64,000 bases of DNA, taken from the NCBI GenBank assembly GCA_964346175.1, contig CAYFTG010000001.1, positions 1-64,000 on the forward strand, in the 5' to 3' direction. How positions within the stretch are numbered: the first letter of the stretch is position 1; each line of letters starts with the position of its first letter. Both the position numbers and the translations under genes were made by a program. The DNA comes from DTU032 sp964346175. GTDB taxonomy: Bacteria; Bacillota; Clostridia; Saccharofermentanales; DTU023. Shown in pieces: positions 7,463 through 15,521 of the stretch. A model generated the notes under the pieces. That model made no database searches. It saw only the letters and a list, made by a program, of their open reading frames with translations, and was not told where the DNA came from.

Positions 7463-9879
7463 TTAAACATAGCCTCCGGTACCCAGAGTAGAGCAAAGGC
7501 CTTGACAGTAACGTCACGCTTTAGCGGCTTAATCAAGACTGTTTCTACATTATCGGAGGCATTGTCATAGACAGCGGCCAGTTCAACCAGAGATTCTTCC
7601 ATTTCGGCATCGAGCTCTGTTTTTTCGTCGACAAGGCGTTTCAGGGCATCTTCTGCGCGCACAATGTCTTCCGACTGTCTTTTGCTGCGACTGGCGCTCT
7701 TAGCAGCTGTACCTGCTCTTCCTACTGAAGACTGAGTAACCAGCGATTTGCCGAGCAAAGCTCCCAGAACGGCCGAGCCGAAAGAGATAGCAGTCTGTCT
7801 CTTGGCATCCTTGGCCTGTTCTGTTTCACGGTCAACTCTCTCTTCTGCCTTGATTATTTTGCCTTCAAGCGAGCGCTGCTTTTTCTCGTATTGATCGCGC
7901 AACTTATCCAAGGCGGCATCGCGTTCTTCGCGGGCAGCCATCTGTACACGAGCTGCGAAATCGCCCTGGCTCTCTCCAGGCTCCGAGTACATCTTCAGTT
8001 CTTTGTGCAAGAAATAGTCGAGGGAATCGTTACGATAGGCGTAATCAACTGCTTGTCGCTGCCATTGAGTGAAACTCGTTTTCTTGCGAGCTTCAGCCGG
8101 CAGTGCTGCATAGGTAGCACCCTGCGGCGGCTGATCTTCGCTTTCAATTTCCTGCGGTTCAAAAACTTGCGAATTGCTCCAGTCTACCGGGACAAGGCCA
8201 TCGCTTAGCGGAGTGATGCGGACTATTTCGCGATCTTTGCTGATAGCATGTTTTTCGTTCACATAATGGATAGTAAGATAGGCGAGCAAGGCCGGAACGT
8301 ACTTTCCGCCTACTGCAGTCGTATCGTGCAAGTAATGCACGGGGATGCCTGCTGCCGGTAGCGGAGCCTGCGTGATCTGACCGCTCTGAACTCCGACTTC
8401 AGGGGGCTGTGTTTCGTTAGGAGTTTCCGCGGTAACTTGCTCTACAGTTTCACTTGCGGCAACGCTCCCGCTGGGCTCAAAGCTATCCACTGTCGGGCGA
8501 GCGAGCAAAGCAGTTTGCTCTCTGCTCAAAGGTCCTGCCAGATAAGACATGCAGAACCTCGTCGTAAATAAGACCGGTTCTTTCTCTGAAGGCCGGCGGA
8601 CGAGGAATTGCCTTTTCTCCAGATTAGCTATTGTTCCGGACAGGCTGGAACGCTCAAGTCCGACGTGAGCGGTGTCAACCATGCCATCCAATAGACGTGA
8701 ACGGTCGCGCTCGGTGCTAAGGCGCCCGATAAACCAAGTACCAATATTCGATAGGCCTTTGTAGTCGAGGTCGGCCGGGTTTTGCGTGGCTAAGACGAGA
8801 CCCAAGCCATAAGCACGCGCTTGCTTCAGTAAAGTCAAGAGCGGTAGCTTGGATGGAGGATTGGCAACGGGCGGGAAATATCCGAAAATCTCATCCATAT
8901 AAAACAAAGCTCTGAGGCTGTCGGTTCCCTCTTTGCTGCGCATCCAGCTGATCATCTGGTTCAAAAGCAGCGTAACAAAGAACATGCGCTCTGCCTCTGA
9001 GAGGTGTGAAATTGAAAGGATCGACAGTTTCGGTTTGCCCTCTGCCGTGTAGAGCAGCCTGTCAATATTCAGCTCTTCACCCTGCAAAAAGCTGGCGAAA
9101 GAGGGTGAAGCCAAAATCGAATTCAACTGCAAGGCCAGTTCGAAGCGGTTTTTTTCCGGGAAAAAGGTCTCAATATCCATGACGCCGATCGTCTTAATTG
9201 GCGGATTCTGCACGGCCTGAACCAGATGGGGCAAATCGACTGCCTTGCCTTCGCTCCAGCGTTGACGAATAATCTCCGAAAGAAAGACGTGTTCACGGCT
9301 CTTTATAGGGTCCACTTCGAGTCCGATCAGATGCAAGAGACTGCTAGTGGCAGAAACGACCATATCGTTAACGATCTCCACATCTTGTTCCTTCGGTGCA
9401 CTGAACAAACCTTCCACTGATAGCGGTCTGCCGAACAGACCACCAGGAGTATAGAGTGCGAACTCACAGCGCTCGCGCATCACGCGAATCCTATCTCCGG
9501 TTTGTGCTGAGGCGGTCAGGCCTGCACGCCAAGATTCTGCTTTTTCTTCCGCCAACTCATCTACGGTGATACCTTTGGTCTTCGCTTCACTAGCCTGCAC
9601 CCAAGGGCGAAACTCTTCAGCTGTTAAACCGGGAAAAGACAAAAGAAGATTGCCCATATCTCCTTTGGGATCGACGATGATGGCGGGAATACCATCCATG
9701 GCGGCTTCCTCCAACATGGCAATGCCAAGACCTGTTTTGCCGCTTCCGGTCATACCTACGCAGATCGCATGTGTTCTTAATTCCCGCGAGTCGAATAACA
9801 TGAAATCCGGACGGCCATCACCATCCCGATCTTCAGCGACTGTACCCAAATAGAATTGTCCAAGTTTCTCATAATCCAT
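7459..9879 (-). CDS. HerA-like (FtsK/HerA superfamily) ATPase with C-terminal coiled coil
   Basis: 806-aa P-loop ATPase. I choose ATG 9879 because GGGGAG lies 6 nt upstream; the longer frame to 9930 runs through a terminator. The N-terminal half is a HerA/DUF87-type motor: Walker A GMTGSGKT (42-49), IIVDPKGD (67-74), Walker B ALFYMDE (324-330), and LATQNPADLDYKG (363-375). A Pro/Gln/Thr-rich linker follows at about 470-510, then a Lys/Glu-rich coiled coil, a small GSAVLGALLGKS glycine-rich segment, and a terminal beta-rich domain. HerA proteins are hexameric DNA translocases, often paired with NurA, SIR2 or other effectors. No such partner is adjacent here, so the role is unknown. Confidence 0.8.
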   Translation of the reverse strand: MDYEKLGQFYLGTVAEDRDGDGRPDFMLFDSRELRTHAICVGMTGSGKTGLGIAMLEEAAMDGIPAIIVDPKGDMGNLLLSFPGLTAEEFRPWVQASEAKTKGITVDELAEEKAESWRAGLTASAQTGDRIRVMRERCEFALYTPGGLFGRPLSVEGLFSAPKEQDVEIVNDMVVSATSSLLHLIGLEVDPIKSREHVFLSEIIRQRWSEGKAVDLPHLVQAVQNPPIKTIGVMDIETFFPEKNRFELALQLNSILASPSFASFLQGEELNIDRLLYTAEGKPKLSILSISHLSEAERMFFVTLLLNQMISWMRSKEGTDSLRALFYMDEIFGYFPPVANPPSKLPLLTLLKQARAYGLGLVLATQNPADLDYKGLSNIGTWFIGRLSTERDRSRLLDGMVDTAHVGLERSSLSGTIANLEKRQFLVRRPSEKEPVLFTTRFCMSYLAGPLSREQTALLARPTVDSFEPSGSVAASETVEQVTAETPNETQPPEVGVQSGQITQAPLPAAGIPVHYLHDTTAVGGKYVPALLAYLTIHYVNEKHAISKDREIVRITPLSDGLVPVDWSNSQVFEPQEIESEDQPPQGATYAALPAEARKKTSFTQWQRQAVDYAYRNDSLDYFLHKELKMYSEPGESQGDFAARVQMAAREERDAALDKLRDQYEKKQRSLEGKIIKAEERVDRETEQAKDAKRQTAISFGSAVLGALLGKSLVTQSSVGRAGTAAKSASRSKRQSEDIVRAEDALKRLVDEKTELDAEMEESLVELAAVYDNASDNVETVLIKPLKRDVTVKAFALLWVPEAMFN

Positions 9880-9891
9880 AAGTGTCTCCCC

Positions 9892-9923
9892 AAAAAACTT
9901 GAGCGCGACAGCCGTCGCGCTCA
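9892..9923 (-). terminator. Terminator after thrC, abutting the SD of the HerA-like gene
   Basis: TGAGCGCGAC (9900-9909) and GTCGCGCTCA (9914-9923) form a perfect 10-bp stem around a 4-nt loop. Read leftward it is followed by AAG and six T. The GGGGAG SD of the next gene begins immediately after the T run, so downstream expression needs read-through or a promoter inside thrC. Confidence 0.85.
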
Positions 9924-9942
9924 GATTCATTTCTTAAGATCC

Positions 9943-11202
9943 TTAGTCAAGGATTCCGCTGGCTTCCAGCGCTTCTAAAGTAGGTTTGCTCTTAACTGAG
10001 CTGCCTGCCGCAGCCAGAGCATTCTTTGTATCTTTCAAGCCGTTTCCGGTAACGATGACGGTAACAGTTTCGTTTGGTTTAATAATACCTTGTTCCAGTG
10101 CCGCTTTTATACCTGCAGTACCGGTGACACCCGCGGGTTCACCGAAGATGCCTTCTGTGCGTCCCAGCAAACTCATAGCTGCAAGAATTTCCTCGTCCGG
10201 CACAGCGACCCACTCCCCGCCTGACGCGGCGACTGCGCGTTGAGCCTTCACCGGATTGCGCGGCACACCCACCGAGATAGAGTCGGCACATGTATTCTCA
10301 GCTGTCGGGATCAGCGCCCTGCATTCAGTGCCTGCATCAACGAAAGGAGAACAGCCGCAGGATTGGACACCGAGAATCTTCGGAATGCGATCGATCAAAC
10401 CTGTCTCGTAGAGGTCGCGGAAACCGAGGTAAACTCCGCCGACAGTACAGCCATCACCGACAGAAAGCACGACCCAGTCAGTCGGCTCCCAGTTCAGTTG
10501 TTCTGCAATTTCGAAGGAAACCGTCTTTTTACCTTCCGCCATAACCGGGTTGATGCCGGCGTTGCGATTGAACCAACCATATTTTTCAATGGCCATTTTG
10601 GAAAGATCAAAGGTATCTTTATAGTCGCCAATAACTGAAACTACACGAGCGCCGAAAATCAACATCTGAGCCAGCTTCCCTTCCGGTGCGCGTTCGGGGA
10701 CGAAGATAACGCTCTTCAAACCCATACGGGCTGCGTTTCCTGCACAGGAGGAGGCAGCGTTTCCTGTTGAGGAACAGGAAATTGTGTCATAACCCAGCTC
10801 CAACGCCTTCGCAACAGCAACTGCGCTGGCGCGATCTTTGAGAGAAGCGGTCGGATTCAAACCGTCGTCTTTGATGTAGAGCTTCTTCAGACCGAGCTCA
10901 TCACCCAAGCGCAGAGATTCATAAAGTGGCGTCCAGCCGACACGCAAAAAGGGCGTGTAATCTCGCTCTTGAAGAGGCAGGAAAGCTTTATAGCGCCACA
11001 TGCTGTTAGTGTGGTCCTGTGCGAGACTTTCGCGAGAAACATTTTCTTTGATCACATCGTAATCATAGAGAATATCTAAAATTCCTTTTTCACCGCAGTC
11101 AGGGCAGGTCAGCATTTCCGCATCATAAGGGAATTCCTCGTGACAAAGCGTACATTTATACGAACTGACATGCGGAATTCCGGCTTGTTTCTTATTGGTC
11201 AT
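9943..11202 (-). CDS. thrC: Threonine synthase
   Basis: PLP enzyme converting O-phosphohomoserine to threonine; 419 aa. The N-terminus carries a zinc-ribbon-like pair of CxxC motifs (Cys17/20 and Cys33/36) seen in one threonine-synthase subgroup. The PLP lysine is Lys122 in SLKDRAS, followed by CSSTGNAASS and the phosphate-binding GDGCTVGG. AAGGAGG precedes the ATG. The gene stands alone, with no hom or thrB adjacent. Cysteate synthase and related fold-II enzymes are less likely given the PTASLKDR motif and length. Confidence 0.9.
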   Translation of the reverse strand: MTNKKQAGIPHVSSYKCTLCHEEFPYDAEMLTCPDCGEKGILDILYDYDVIKENVSRESLAQDHTNSMWRYKAFLPLQERDYTPFLRVGWTPLYESLRLGDELGLKKLYIKDDGLNPTASLKDRASAVAVAKALELGYDTISCSSTGNAASSCAGNAARMGLKSVIFVPERAPEGKLAQMLIFGARVVSVIGDYKDTFDLSKMAIEKYGWFNRNAGINPVMAEGKKTVSFEIAEQLNWEPTDWVVLSVGDGCTVGGVYLGFRDLYETGLIDRIPKILGVQSCGCSPFVDAGTECRALIPTAENTCADSISVGVPRNPVKAQRAVAASGGEWVAVPDEEILAAMSLLGRTEGIFGEPAGVTGTAGIKAALEQGIIKPNETVTVIVTGNGLKDTKNALAAAGSSVKSKPTLEALEASGILD

Positions 11203-11335
11203 TTAATGGCCTCCTTCTTATTAAAAGCAGCCTGCAGATAAGAGATTGCAGGGTTTATGATTTGCAAATAGTCTACCACATCGGCTCCGCCTAATGACAT
11301 TATTCTGTCCCCCACTATGCTAGGATTAAAGCGAT

Positions 11336-12016
11336 ATGAAACATGAGTCAGGAAAAATTGTCGCAAAAAACCCCCTGTGTCGTTCGGCCGCAATTTTGGC
11401 CGGCGGCAAGGCGAGCCGCATGGGTCAGGATAAGCAGACTCTCAGACGTGACGGCAGGCTAGTGGTCCATCAGCTGATTGAACAGCTGGAGCCTTATTTT
11501 GATGAGATCATAGTCGTGACAAAAACAGCCGGCCTTTATCAGGGACAGAACGTTGTGCTGACTCAGGATAAATTACCGTCTCGCGGCCCTATGAGCGGCA
11601 TACATGCAGCCCTCACTGTTGCCAACTCTCCTTACGTCTACATCACAGCCTGTGACATGCCGCAGTTTGACCCGAGGCTCTTAGGTTTCTTGCTAAAAGA
11701 TCTAGACACCTGTCACCCGTGCAGTGGACTGGCAGTTGAACGCGAACTGAAGGGTCGAGACGGCAAAATCCGTCTACGCCCCGAGATCTTTCATGCTCTT
11801 TACGCGCGCAGTCTGATTCCACATTTGAAAAAGCAGATACTAAATGGACGCAGCAAAGTCGAAGCTTTCATGCTAGAAACGGGGTTTCAGTTTTTGGACG
11901 AAAAAATAGTCCGGCAGGTCTTGCCGGACTGGTCTGTCTTTAGCAATATTAATACGCCTGAAGAAGCTTGCGCCGCAGGAATCGATCTCCCGGGAGCTAC
12001 TACTCACTCCTTCTGA
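11336..12016 (+). CDS. mobA: Molybdenum cofactor guanylyltransferase
   Basis: Nucleotidyltransferase of 226 aa that attaches GMP to molybdopterin. The N-terminal motif [14 protein letters not shown] (21-34) is the GTP-binding loop, [11 protein letters not shown] is the metal-binding aspartate region, and NINTPEE near the C-terminus is typical of MobA rather than MocA. A TAGGA-like SD lies about 11 nt before the ATG. Its end overlaps trpS (convergent) by 13 nt. XdhC and an NTPase lie nearby on the other strand and fit molybdoenzyme maturation, but no molybdoenzyme is in the window. Confidence 0.87.
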   Translation: MKHESGKIVAKNPLCRSAAILAGGKASRMGQDKQTLRRDGRLVVHQLIEQLEPYFDEIIVVTKTAGLYQGQNVVLTQDKLPSRGPMSGIHAALTVANSPYVYITACDMPQFDPRLLGFLLKDLDTCHPCSGLAVERELKGRDGKIRLRPEIFHALYARSLIPHLKKQILNGRSKVEAFMLETGFQFLDEKIVRQVLPDWSVFSNINTPEEACAAGIDLPGATTHSF

Positions 12017-13089
12017 TAGCGTTCAAGAGATTCCTGATAAAAGCTACTATCTTCAAAGTAATCTATTCTCATGGCGGCGCGCACACGTTCGACTGTCTTT
12101 TGCGCCTTGGCTGCCGCAACTATGCTGGCATCTTCTAAAATGGCGATGACTTCAGGGATACGCTCTTCCCAATAAGCTCGACGCTTGCGAATAGGTTCCA
12201 AAGTATCTTCTAATACATCAATCAAGAAGCGTTTCACCTTAACATCACCGAGACCGCCCCGCTGGTAATGAGCCTTGATTTCATCCAGGTCTGCATACTC
12301 AGGCCAGAAGCGTTCAACATGTTCCGTTGAGGCAAAGGCATCCAAATAAGTAAACACAGTATTGCCTTCAACTTTACCGGGATCATCCACGCGTAGATGG
12401 TCCGGATCGGTAAACATGGACATTACCTTTTCCTGCACCGCCTTGGAATCATCACTGAGATATATGCAGTTGCCCAGCGACTTACTCATCTTCGCTTGTC
12501 CGTCGATTCCCGGAAGGCGCATGGAAGCTTCATTCTCCGGCAGCAAAATCTCAGGTGACACCAAGGTCTCGCCATAAGTGTTGTTGAATTTATGCACGAT
12601 CTCCCTGCACTGTTCCAGCATCGGCTCCTGGTCCTCGCCCACCGGAACTACGCTTGCATCAAATGCTGTAATATCCGCTGCTTGGCTAATCGGATAGATG
12701 AAAAAGCCTACCGGAATGCTCGACTCAAAGCCGCGCATCTCAATTTCAGTTTTCACTGTGGGATTACGACGCAAGCGAGAAACAGTAACCAAATTAGAAT
12801 AATAAAAGCAAAGCTCAGTCAGCTGATACACAGCTGATTGGATAAAAAGTGTTGAAATCGTCGGATCCAAACCCACAGAAAGGTTGTCTAAAGCAACTTC
12901 CAATACATTTTCGCGGATTTTTTCCGGATTGTCTGCGTTGTCAGTCAAAGCCTGAGCGTCAGCGATCATAATATATATTTCATCGAAATCTCCTGAATTC
13001 TGCAATTCAACGCGTCGACGCAAGGAACCTACATAGTGTCCGAGGTGAAGTTTGCCTGTAGGGCGATCTCCAGTGAGAATAATATTCAT
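12004..13089 (-). CDS. trpS: Tryptophan-tRNA ligase
   Basis: Class I aminoacyl-tRNA synthetase charging tRNA-Trp; 361 aa. The signature HLGH (15-18) follows TGDRPTG, and KMSKS is intact at 200-204. The [11 protein letters not shown] segment is typical of bacterial TrpRS. An AAAGGAT SD lies about 10 nt upstream. The upstream interval to the tRNA terminator is only about 120 bp and has no T-box features. Confidence 0.95.
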   Translation of the reverse strand: MNIILTGDRPTGKLHLGHYVGSLRRRVELQNSGDFDEIYIMIADAQALTDNADNPEKIRENVLEVALDNLSVGLDPTISTLFIQSAVYQLTELCFYYSNLVTVSRLRRNPTVKTEIEMRGFESSIPVGFFIYPISQAADITAFDASVVPVGEDQEPMLEQCREIVHKFNNTYGETLVSPEILLPENEASMRLPGIDGQAKMSKSLGNCIYLSDDSKAVQEKVMSMFTDPDHLRVDDPGKVEGNTVFTYLDAFASTEHVERFWPEYADLDEIKAHYQRGGLGDVKVKRFLIDVLEDTLEPIRKRRAYWEERIPEVIAILEDASIVAAAKAQKTVERVRAAMRIDYFEDSSFYQESLERYQKE

Positions 13090-13209
13090 AAGAAATTGAT
13101 CCTTTCCATAGTTTAATCTCTCGAATGATAATTCTAACAGATTTCAAACTATAGCATCAGATTTGGAAAGGGAAGCACGATCCTTGAAGGCGAACAAGAT
13201 AGGCGGCAT

Positions 13210-13246
13210 AAAAATACTCCGCTACAAGTAATTTGTAACGGAGTAT
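13210..13246 (-). terminator. Terminator of the tRNA operon
   Basis: ATACTCCG (13214-13221) pairs perfectly with CGGAGTAT (13239-13246). Read leftward a run of T follows at 13214-13210. The stem uses the last base of the tRNA-Phe CCA end. Confidence 0.8.
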
Positions 13247-13321
13247 GGTGCCCAGAGTCGGAATCGAACCAACGACACGCGGATTTTCAGTCCACTGCTC
13301 TACCGACTGAGCTATCTGGGC
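13246..13321 (-). tRNA. tRNA-Phe (GAA)
   Basis: 76-nt cloverleaf read on the minus strand, beginning GCCCAGA and ending TCTGGGCACCA, with an encoded CCA. The anticodon loop CTGAAAA gives GAA. The T-loop GTTCGATTC is intact. Confidence 0.96.
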
Positions 13322-13326
13322 AAACA

Positions 13327-13350
13327 AGTGCCGGTTCTGAGACCGGCACT
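13327..13350 (-). other. Hairpin in the spacer between tRNA-Asp and tRNA-Phe
   Basis: AGTGCCGGT and ACCGGCACT form a perfect 9-bp stem with a 6-nt loop. On the minus strand it is followed only by TTGTTTG, so it is more likely a processing element or weak attenuator than a full terminator. Confidence 0.6.
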
Positions 13351-13352
13351 CG

Positions 13353-13429
13353 TGGCGACGCAGAAGGGGCTCGAACCCTCGACCTCCAGCGTGACAGGCT
13401 GGCATTCTAACCAACTGAACTACTGCGCC
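13353..13429 (-). tRNA. tRNA-Asp (GTC)
   Basis: 77-nt cloverleaf on the minus strand, starting GGCGCAG and ending CTGCGTCGCCA. The anticodon loop CTGTCAC gives GTC. The T-loop GTTCGAGCC is present and CCA is encoded. It is the first gene of a two-tRNA operon. Confidence 0.96.
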
Positions 13430-13454
13430 AAAATTTACCTTCTAAGGCTTCGAT

Positions 13455-13484
13455 AGTGTATCAGATCCGAAGGAGGCTTGTCAA
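13455..13484 (-). promoter_or_regulatory. Promoter of the tRNA-Asp/Phe operon
   Basis: On the minus strand, TTGACA (consensus -35, complement of 13479-13484) and TACACT (complement of 13455-13460) are separated by 18 bp, ending 25 nt before tRNA-Asp. Confidence 0.75.
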
Positions 13485-13545
13485 TTATTATATTTTCAAT
13501 CTCGACAAAAGTTCAAATTCAGTTTTCCGGGATCACTTTTCTTCG

Positions 13546-14211
13546 TCACCTTTCCGCATCTTCGTGGTCCAGATCATGAATATGGAGGCCCGGATGGCTG
13601 AGGATTTCCTGACGTCGAAGCTCTAAAATCTCTTCTTCCTCCGCTGTCAAATGGGCCAAGCGTAACTTACTTTTGCGATAATATTTTTTCCAGACAATGA
13701 TCTGCGCTGGCTTTTCGTTTAGATCTAGCCAATACTTAATTGTCTCAAAAAAATGATCAATTAAGAGCTCTTCGCCGCCTAATTCATCCCAGAGCATGAG
13801 GTCAGGTATCTTGTTTTGAAAGACCTGCTGTGGAGACATATAGTCTGCTAGTTTGAGGAAAGCAGCGCGGTCAAACACGACCTTGTCTTGGTCTCTTCTG
13901 AGAAAATACTCCAATTCAGGCAAATAATCAGGATACTCTATCGTCAACGTTGACTGAGCAGCTGATGCGGGCAGATATATGTGCTGAAACGCAACCTGTT
14001 GCCCGTCGGAGTTACGATGTCGGACAGTCGTATAGCCGTGAATCGAAACACCGAACTCTCGCAGAAACTCCTGAGCCACAGTTGACTTACCCGAGCCGCT
14101 TTTTCCGGTCAAGAGCACTGTGTTCAAGCCCGCTTCATGATGGAACATTTTTTCGAAACAGGTATAAACTTCCATTTGTGAGCCAAATAATTTCAGCCGT
14201 CCCTTTGACAT
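13546..14211 (-). CDS. P-loop NTPase, THEP1-like
   Basis: 221-aa protein with Walker A LLTGKSGSGKST (about 33-44). VVFDRAAF and LMLWDELGGEELLIDHFFETI match the order of motifs in the nucleoside-triphosphatase THEP1 family (an F..D.. strand, then DE.G..E). The gene starts 4 nt after the xdhC stop; AGGAG lies very close to the ATG, so translation is probably coupled. THEP1-like genes often accompany xdhC in molybdenum hydroxylase loci, which suggests a maturation or nucleotide-related role. The exact substrate is unknown. Confidence 0.7.
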   Translation of the reverse strand: MSKGRLKLFGSQMEVYTCFEKMFHHEAGLNTVLLTGKSGSGKSTVAQEFLREFGVSIHGYTTVRHRNSDGQQVAFQHIYLPASAAQSTLTIEYPDYLPELEYFLRRDQDKVVFDRAAFLKLADYMSPQQVFQNKIPDLMLWDELGGEELLIDHFFETIKYWLDLNEKPAQIIVWKKYYRKSKLRLAHLTAEEEEILELRRQEILSHPGLHIHDLDHEDAER

Positions 14212-14215
14212 GCTC

Positions 14216-15286
14216 CTAGTTTCCCTGCTTGTAGTCAGCTGAGCGAATCTGGATTAGCTGGGCAGTAATGCTGACAGCGATTTCCGCCGGTGACTTACCG
14301 CCGATGTTCAGTCCGATAGGGGCGGTGATGCGATCCAATTCATCCTCGGTGAGGCCACGTTGCAGGAGGCGTTCTCTCACTGTTTTGGTCTTGCGCTTAC
14401 TACCGATGACGCCAATATAGCGTGCCGGTGTCTTTAACGCCTGCGCCTGAACCTCAAGATCGTTGGTGTGTCCACGCGTCATTACACAGACGTAGTCCCG
14501 CTCCGTAATTGTGACTGTCGCTGCGATATCATCAAGATCACAGAGGTGGACTGCATAGGCGTCAGGAAAAAGATCCGGATTCACGAATTCTTCGCGATCA
14601 TCTAGAACGATGGGTGCGAAGCCAACTGCTGCCAGTGCCGGGACCAGAGCTTGACCAACATGTCCTCCGCCGAAGATGTAAACAAATCCTGGAGTGACCA
14701 GCTCTTCAACGAAAAACACGCGCTCTGCGACTTCTATTTTTTCTGCACTTTTCATTAATTGAGCGGTGTCTATGGACAAGTTCTCCCTCAAGTCCTCATC
14801 TTCGAGAAAACCGAAGAAGAGATCCTCATCCAGATCACCGTTCTTCTCTGCCGGAAGATAAAGCCCCAAGCCCAAAGTATCTACTTCGCTTAGATCTGTG
14901 ACCAGCCAAGCAAAGCTGTGCTCAGAAATAATCTCGACTGCCTCATCTACTAATGCCCTTAGGGAGGGGTCGCTCGCATCCAAATGCAGAAAATGGATCG
15001 TAGCATCTCCACCGCAAATCATGCCGATATCTTCAATATCATTCTTGCTCAGGTGAAAATTATGCGTCCGAGATTGCTTCTCTTGTAAGACTTCCTGCGA
15101 ATATTGAATCGAGCGAAACTCGACCGCTCCGCCGCCGACAGTGCCTGCTCTACGTCCTTCCGCGCCAATCAGCATACGGGCGCCAGCTCCCCGCGGAGTA
15201 GCCCCCGAACTGTACGTGACAGTTGCTAAGACAGTGTCTTCCCCTTGCTCAAGTGCGTTTTTTAATGAATCAAATATTTCTTTCAT
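14216..15286 (-). CDS. xdhC: XdhC family protein (molybdenum cofactor insertion)
   Basis: 356 aa. The N-terminal XdhC/CoxI domain is seen as VTYSSGATPRGAGARMLIG and the TVGGGAVE loop (about 50-56). The C-terminal Rossmann domain begins at YIFGGGHVGQALV (about 207) and ends with GLNIGGKSPAEIAVSI. XdhC binds and sulfurates the molybdenum cofactor before insertion into xanthine-dehydrogenase-type enzymes. AGGGAAG lies about 8 nt before the ATG. It forms a two-gene minus-strand unit with the NTPase. The target enzyme is not in the window. Confidence 0.88.
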   Translation of the reverse strand: MKEIFDSLKNALEQGEDTVLATVTYSSGATPRGAGARMLIGAEGRRAGTVGGGAVEFRSIQYSQEVLQEKQSRTHNFHLSKNDIEDIGMICGGDATIHFLHLDASDPSLRALVDEAVEIISEHSFAWLVTDLSEVDTLGLGLYLPAEKNGDLDEDLFFGFLEDEDLRENLSIDTAQLMKSAEKIEVAERVFFVEELVTPGFVYIFGGGHVGQALVPALAAVGFAPIVLDDREEFVNPDLFPDAYAVHLCDLDDIAATVTITERDYVCVMTRGHTNDLEVQAQALKTPARYIGVIGSKRKTKTVRERLLQRGLTEDELDRITAPIGLNIGGKSPAEIAVSITAQLIQIRSADYKQGN

Positions 15287-15420
15287 TTATACTTCCCTTT
15301 ATAGGATCAAATCTATTTGTTTAATTAAGAATTTATGTACACTCTTCTGATATTAATGCGAATGCTTCTTAAATGCAACTTGCTTGCCGGAAGTGACCAA
15401 TTTCCTGTTTAATCTGCTTA

Positions 15421-15450
15421 TTAGTAATTTCTTGAGAATGTTACTATATA
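15421..15450 (+). promoter_or_regulatory. Candidate promoter of the hut operon
   Basis: TTAGTA (15421-15426) and TATATA (15445-15450) are spaced 18 bp apart in the xdhC-hutU divergent interval, about 70 nt before the hutU start. The match is modest. I see no riboswitch or clear operator here. Confidence 0.35.
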
Positions 15451-15521
15451 GAAAGGACTAATAGTTATTTTTACAAAGATGCTTAATGTGTATATCAAGC
15501 AACAAATTCGGAGGGTATAGA

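Noticed and set aside
7459..9879. HerA-NurA or HerA-SIR2 defence system
   Set aside because: No effector gene is adjacent; the neighbours are thrC and lplA. It is kept only as a solitary ATPase.
12004..13245. T-box leader for trpS
   Set aside because: The space upstream is too short and lacks the T-box sequence; it is filled by the tRNA terminator.
13157..13414. 85-aa minus-strand frame over the tRNAs
   Set aside because: It covers both tRNA genes and the terminator; no SD and no family match.
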